64,000 bases of DNA from Abelmoschus esculentus. Taxonomy: Eukaryota > Streptophyta > Magnoliopsida > Malvales > Malvaceae. The stretch lies in contig JAUCBN010000037.1 of NCBI GenBank assembly GCA_035048815.1, forward strand, positions 11,064,001-11,128,000, written 5' to 3'. Positions 57,788 through 64,000 of this stretch are shown piece by piece. Each line of letters opens with the position of its first letter. Within the stretch, counting starts at the first letter, position 1. The notes below the pieces were generated by a model, which saw only the letters and a program-made list of their open reading frames with translations, had not been told where the DNA came from and did not search any database. Made by a program: the position numbers and the translations under genes.

Positions 57788-59441
57788 TGTGCAAGTATAC
57801 ACATCGAACAAGTAATAAAGTGTGTGAGTGAGATCGTTCCCACGAGGATTGGGTAGGTTATTTCAAAAATAGTTAACATACACAAAAGATAAAATAATCC
57901 TTTGTATGGACATATACTAAAGCAATTCTGCAATTGTCACAAAAAATGTTGTAGCAAAATAAAAGTGTCATTGATGATGCTGGAGCAAAGTAAAGAGTGT
58001 CACCAAAATGCAGTAGTATCAAAATGATAATGGAGTATAGATAAAGTGCACAAACACAACACAAAGAAGATATTCAAGCTTAAGACAGGCTAGGCTTGCT
58101 ATGGTATGACTTTACTGTTCTCCTGAAAACTTACTGTTCATTGGTTTAATAAGTGCTCGACAGAGTTTACTAAAAATGCCTCCACTATCCCTAGTCAGAA
58201 GGCCTAACACTAAAAAAATGCTAAGGCATTACCTCCCGGTCTCAACCCTAACACTTCTAATGTTGATAAAGTGCTACCCCTTTTAGTTGTTGAAACTCTT
58301 CCTTATCCCTAAAGTGAGTTAGGATTCTGCTCCCGCAGTAACCCTATTGTTCAAGTTGGTCTAGCTTTGTCTATCCCTAGATCTAAGCTTCCCGAACCCC
58401 TTAAGCTATGGCTACCTCTCGGTGCTCTTACAAACCAAGGTTTAGGTAAAAAGGTGTTAGTTTTCTTGAACAAAACACTATATTAAACACTGAAACAATA
58501 ACATCCATTAAAACAAAGTAAAAATCATCCAAAACAAGCCTTAGCCATATAGTTTAGTTCATGGCTAGGTAAGAAAAACTATTCAACTTTCGTCCATTGC
58601 AATACATTTTCAACAACTTAGAAAAGAGGTAAAACAAAGTAAAGAGGAAGGATGTCTCAAACGCGTGTGCCGTAAAGCTTTTCCTAGCTTGCCGCTCCTC
58701 CCGAAGTCGCGCAAATCCCTTGCTTGAAGCTCTCCTACAATGGCGGTTTGGCTTGAGGTTGAAGACGAAGGAAAGTGGCCTCCTTTCTTCTTTCTTCTCC
58801 CTCTTTCTCTCTTAAAGCTCGCTCCTTTTTGTGGCTCCTTAAGCTATTGATTTTGCTCTTTTCTTGCTCTCTTTCCAGCACCACCCTTTGTTGAAGGAGG
58901 CATGGGGTTGTATTTATAGGAGGCTTCTAGGGTTTGGTGCAAGGGAATATTCCCTAACATTCGCTGCAGCATTTGACAATAAAATGCAGGTCTGCAGGGG
59001 CGGTGCGACGCCTGCCAAGGAGAGGTGCAGCTCTGCAAGTGCGGTGCGACGCCTGCACATTTGCAGAGGAGGTGCAACTGGACTGGAAAACACATAAGGA
59101 CAGTGGACTGCTAGTGTGTCCTTTCTTCCGTCCTATTTTGTCTGCCCACAATGTTGTAGCATCTTTGAAGTCCGATCCAACACTTTAAAAATATGCTACA
59201 ACATCTCTTCTGATCTTTCAACTTTGCTCCAGTATCTGCACATCACCACCAAGAAAATACATTTCCAAGCAACATCTTTAAAAATAAAAGAGAAAAAAGA
59301 AAATAAAAATAAAAACCTATTCTAAATGCAAATGCATATGAAATGCAGTTAAATGCAATGAAATACAATACAAATGAACTTGAAACCAAACAAAACCTTA
59401 AGTAAAAGGGTATAAAATGAACGCTTTTTAGAGCGTTAACA
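57788..59441 (-). repeat. Athila-type LTR, right copy (1654 bp)
   Basis: Same ends as 51221-52795. It differs by a few percent plus two insertions: about 29 bp near 58751-58780 and an extra GCGGTGCGACGCCTGC-containing unit near 59010-59055. The base after its end (59442 on) is unrelated to the sequence next to the left LTR. Confidence 0.87.
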
Positions 59442-61369
59442 GTTGTCATATACAAAACCAATACCAATTTACTAACATTATGCTATTTTGATAAGAAAAG
59501 TCAGATTTCAAAACTTGATTCTGAATTTTCTAGAATATTATAGGTTCATTCTTGTGGCTTGGATCTCATATATGGTGTTGGACAAGTGAAACCTTGTTGT
59601 AGACAACCCACACAACAAGTAACATCTGTACCTCTATTGTTGTACACCCCAGCTGAAACAAGACAACCAAAAATTAGATTAAAAGGTCTAATTAGCAACC
59701 AGCGTGACCAAAAGATTAACAAGTGAATTGTTAATGAGTTCAATGGTAGTGCGCAGAATTGGGGAAATGAAAGTGAATTGTTTGAAGAAAAATTTCAGCC
59801 TATTTTAGGGTTTCAAGTAAGAAGATTAATGAGGAGAAAAAAGAAGAATAAGAAGTTAGATTCTGTAAGATGTTCTTTATGTTACATGTCTTTTTTGCAC
59901 CATCTATTTTTTTCTCCCATTTGAGTACTAGCTTGAAAAATTTTCGAGTATATTGAAAACCCTAATTTACTTACTTTCCTATGGTTACCCTAGAATCATT
60001 AATGTAGTAGTTTTGGTTGAATGTTTTCCTTAATCATACGCAAAATTTGATCAAATATAATTAAAATTAACATTTGATAGTCAATCTGTCTGTAATGTTT
60101 TCTATATAACTCCTACATTGATTGTATATGTTGTTGATGAATTAGGTTTTGTTTTGGATGTATTAAGATTGTGTTTCTGCACCAATTAGTGAATTAAAAC
60201 TAAGCAGGCAATTGAGTTGTTACAGCCTGCAGACTTCTTAAAGGAAACATTTCCTTTCATTTTAAAATCTTTTAAAATATATTCTCCTATTTGATATTTA
60301 CCTTCGTTCTTATGCATCCAAACGAGAAATAAACTCTATTTTTTTTGTCTTGTTACATAGAAACATAAATAAACTTGTATATATAAAGGATATATTATCT
60401 TTTACCATCGATACTTTAATCAAGATAAGATGGTCTAAGTTCTTGTTTCCTACAATATATGCATTTGCATTTCTCATGAATATTTTTAGCTAGTGGTTAA
60501 TAACCAACCCTCCTAACCTTCATCAAGAGCAGTAGCATATTTTCATGGAGTTAAGGTCCAAATATGAAAATATAAGATATTTAATTTTTACAAACTTTAT
60601 GTTTCCATCCCTACTTTAACATGAATCCCATATTTGAATATCTTGTCCGAAAACGGTATTTGTCATTTGAACTTCTGGACTTTAATTACATAAAGCAATT
60701 ATAGAATTATGCAATTATGGATTCGGAAGTCTTCAATCAAGTTATTGCAAGAACTAGGAGCTCTAGACTCAATCAATTAAGAAAGTTATAATGCAAAGTT
60801 TTCAAATTTGAACTACTTTATTTTGTGATAGATCTTTAGATATGAACTATCTTATATATGTACATCTATAGGTGTAATCACTAATTTTATCCGGGCCTAA
60901 ATCTTATTTTAAATTTTTGTTTCTTTTCGAATAATAAAAATTATATATGTGGCCGTTTTAATGTGGGCTTAATTTATGTAAATAAATTATACATAGTTTA
61001 TAACTTCTTTGAAATTCTCTCCTTTTTATATATATTAACTTTTTTAAATTTTGTTACTTCGTTAGAAGAAAATATTGTATATATCCTTTTTCCTTTAACT
61101 TTGATAATATATATATATATATTATCAAAAAGCAAAAATATTATATCTTCAATTAAAAAAATCCAAAAACATTATGTTATTATTTTTATCATATGTTTAT
61201 TTACTTACTTATTTCCGTTTCAAAATTATTACTACTGTAATTTATTATTATTATCATTATATATTATTTATTTATTCTTTTTTTCGGTTTATTATTATTT
61301 ATTAACTATTGTTTTTATAATTATTATTACATTATAAATAAATATTAGAATATAAATAAGAATCAATTT
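59442..61369. other. AT-rich intergenic with one possible exon remnant (59557-59730)
   Basis: A plus-strand frame at about 59557-59730 reads CGLDLIYGVGQVKPCCRQPT and onward for about 55 codons to a stop. Its composition is protein-like, but I do not recognise it and no splice structure is clear. The remainder to 61369 is AT-rich. The 124-codon frame at 60963-61337 is hydrophobic low-complexity and not supported. Confidence 0.35.
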
Positions 61370-63520
61370 AAATAAATATAAAGCCCAATTTTAATTAATT
61401 TCCAGTCCAAAATTAAAAATACAAACCTATTTATTTACAGTCCATTTACATTTAATGAATAGACAAGCCCAAAAATATTTTAATTATATTCGGCCCGTTC
61501 TAAGCCCAAACCGGTCTAATAATTAACCAACAGAAACCCTAACTTATACTTTTCTCCATGCGCAGCCCATTTGTAGCCGTTAAATCTGAAATAGATCTAA
61601 CGGCCACGATTAAAGATGATGGAACGTTCCGGATCCTCACGCGCTCAACGCGTGACTACTTGATTCCCTCACACGCGCGTGAACACCACGCGCGCGACTC
61701 TTCGGTGCCAGTCTGACCATCCGTGTTCCCTCGCTGTCCGATATCGCCGGTGGTCCCCTCGCTCATCCGGTGGCCACCTCACACAAAGAAACAAAAGCAT
61801 CAGAATTTGTACATCACATAGCCAACATTTGCAGAAAAAATAGAGGCAACAACTAAAGATTTCAGAGTAGTACAAATTCGGCCAAACCAAAAATCAGAGG
61901 CAATGAGACAAATACAAACAAATCATCAGAGCCAATAAGGAATTAGGACCGATTTTCTTTTCTATTCGAATATGTAATCACATTCGGCTATAAGAACAAG
62001 AAGCCGAAACATTGTAAGGGATCTCCCCACCATTTTCAATCAATAGAAAAGCAAAGCCTTCAGAGGTATATCCTCTTCTATTTATTTTATTTTTTTTGCA
62101 TCGAAACCAAAAAGGGGAGGAAATCGTTTTTCTTACCTTCAAATTGGGTCGCTCTTCGCTCATCTGGTTCTCCTCGGTAAAAAGTCTCGGCGTTTACACC
62201 AATGGTGAACCGACAAGGAGGAAGTTGAGCCTCGACCTTCGATTTAAACACGAAGCGATTCTTGGTTTCCTTCTGAAATTTCGAAGTGATTTTTGTTTTG
62301 AAAAGGACATTCTTTTTTTCGGTTTTGAAATGGAAAAGGAGTTCTTTCATTTGAGTTTCGAAAAGAGAAGAAAAATTGTTTATTTTACTTCGTCGGCCGC
62401 CGCTGGTGGTTTCTGGAAATGAAGCGGCGATTCTGGGTTTTTCCAGATGAACACCGTGTGTGTTCATCATTTTCTGAAATCTTGGATGAACCAAGGAGAG
62501 AAAAGAGGGAGATGATTTTGTTTTCGGGTTAAGAAATGAAGAAAGGGGAAGATTTTTTAATTTTCATTATATTATATACTCCGGCCCCTAAATAAAAATG
62601 GGAAAATCGTGTTATAAATCCCTCCGTGTGGGGATATTATGTCCCGGAGTCCTTTGAATGTCATCTGGCTTTTTAATTTAGTCATTAATCTTGGTTGTAA
62701 TCGTTTCTTTAAATAGATTTATTATTTCCGAGTCCCTCCGTGTTTTAGTGCTTACTTTTGAGTCCTTCCCCGCTTCAAAATAGCGTTTTGATTGCCTGAA
62801 TGTTTTTAAATCTTTTCAATCAGGTGTTATTTTCTTTATTTTAATATTCTTGAACTTATGTTTTTCACTTATTTTAATTAGTTCCTTTTTTATTTATTTA
62901 TTTATCTTCATGTCACATATTTATATTCATGTTGCTATGTTTTTTTTATCGTTTATTTATTTGTGCATTTTATTTTGTATATATCTTGTACATGTTATGT
63001 ATATTTTTTTTATGTTGCACATATTTATTTTATTATGTTTTTAATTTCATATGTCATGCATATTTTTATTTATTTGTGCATCATTTTTATTTGAATTGTT
63101 GCATGTTTACTTTATGCGTTTTATTTATGTTTTTATTTTTATTGTACATGTATTTTTGTACATATTGTATCTTTTATTTTACAAGTCACCCCTCTTAATT
63201 AATAAACCTAATTAATTACGTCTTTATTCGGTCGTAACGAGTCCGATACTAAACGTAGTGATGGCGGTGTATGCGCTTGCCTTCGGATAAAGACAAGGTA
63301 AAAATAAAATTGAATCGGATCTTTAAACAAATAATTAATTTAATGTCACTTCAAATCAAAAAATTCCAAATTAATTAAGCGGTGTTTTGAAAAAAGGTAC
63401 CAATTTTGGGCGGTTTTTAACGATAATATTGTTTTAAATCGTAACCGACTCTCGAGCCCAAAACTTTTCGAATCTCTAGTTTCCCGGTGTCCGGTTTACC
63501 AAAAGTGACCGATGGCGACT
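61370..63520 (+). mobile_element. Tat/Ogre-like LTR (tentative)
   Basis: A segment with AAGCCCAA units (61380-61520), a leader-like GC-richer part (61600-62500) and a T-rich part ends GTAACCGACTC near 63445 and GATGGCGACTCC at about 63509-63520. The last string resembles the primer-site region of Ogre/Tat elements (arginine tRNA type, recalled). The layout matches 9480-11180. Both limits are approximate. The ORFs inside (62087-62494 and others) are not recognised. Confidence 0.45.
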
Positions 63521-64000
63521 CCTTTTGTTTTTAAATATTTTTTTTCAATTAATTTTCAAATTATTTACCAACATTTTTAATTTGTTTTTAACCATGTTAT
63601 ATCCATTTTTAAATCTTTCCAATTATTTTTATAAAATCTTTAATTTCAAAATCTTTTTTTAATTCCTAAAACTCTAATTTTAATCTAATTTTCAAATTTT
63701 TCATTTTTAAATCGAAATTTCCCTTTCCAATCAATATTTCAATTTAATTCCTAATTTTCTAATCTTGACATAGTTTTCCCACTAACGACATCTTATTTCC
63801 AAATTCAATTTTAAAAAAGTTCTCTACAATAGGGATAAACAAGACATAACATATATATATATATGTTAAATTTTACAGACATTATAGATTGAGAAAAAGA
63901 ATAGGTTAAATTCGGTAAAACCACTAGCATTGATCAAATTTGAGTAGGGGTGCTGGATCAAATCATTAAAAAAGCAAAGACTTTTTTGGTTGTGGTTGCT
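63521..64000. other. T-rich sequence to window end
   Basis: It probably begins the internal region after the Tat/Ogre-like LTR. No coding signal is seen before the window ends. Confidence 0.45.

Noticed and set aside
60963..61337. 124-codon hydrophobic frame
   Set aside because: Same AT-rich composition effect; no motif, no conserved residues.
1..64000. tRNA, rRNA or other structural RNA genes
   Set aside because: I saw no cloverleaf or rRNA sequence; primer-binding sites resemble tRNA ends only because they are complementary to them.

Overview
This is a 64 kb stretch of a dicot plant nuclear genome. It is AT-rich and made mostly of LTR retrotransposons nested in one another. One ordinary split host gene can be reconstructed, a 12-exon P-loop kinase on the minus strand at 44155-48231. 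All calls come from reading the sequence. Family names rest on domain order and remembered motifs, not on searches. The TCGATACC-rich LTRs and the style of the elements would fit Malvaceae (the cotton or cacao group), but that is a weak inference.

Layout. 1-8517: degraded Ty3/gypsy chromovirus A1 (plus strand), its 5' LTR cut by the window edge and its 3' LTR 3.24 kb long. 8518-12190: AT-rich sequence with a worn Tat/Ogre-like LTR and a small coiled-coil pseudogene fragment. 12190-14748: a third, partial copy of the same family (A3). 14749-about 15880: a probable solo LTR (C). 15882-37746: a minus-strand copy of family A (A2) broken by two later insertions. One is chromovirus B (16205-25424, nearly complete, in the A2 reverse transcriptase). 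The other is Ty1/copia element E (27783-34328, perfect 5-bp target duplication, in the A2 leader). E is itself split by a 1443-bp solo LTR, D (30748-32190).

37747-44154: gene-poor sequence holding a 3.66-kb hAT-like element with a perfect 8-bp target duplication, which in turn contains a 903-bp foldback MULE-like element with 9-bp target repeats. 44155-48231: the kinase gene; intron 3 carries a 130-bp hAT-type MITE with a perfect 8-bp duplication. 48232-51220: promoter-side sequence, then a gene-fragment pseudogene that ends in pieces resembling a Raf-like protein kinase. 51221-59441: a rearranged minus-strand Athila-type gypsy element (RNase H, integrase, env-like ORF) between two LTRs. The right LTR carries a duplicated kinase fragment on its inner side. 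59442-64000: AT-rich sequence and a second Tat/Ogre-like LTR.

The most unusual signals are: (1) exact 115-bp direct duplications touching both ends of solo LTR D; (2) a 56-bp copy of the PBS/LTR junction inside the gag of element B; (3) clusters of GGTATCGATACC-type palindromes in the LTRs of two different chromovirus families; (4) a tandem duplication of kinase fragment plus LTR with a microhomology junction.
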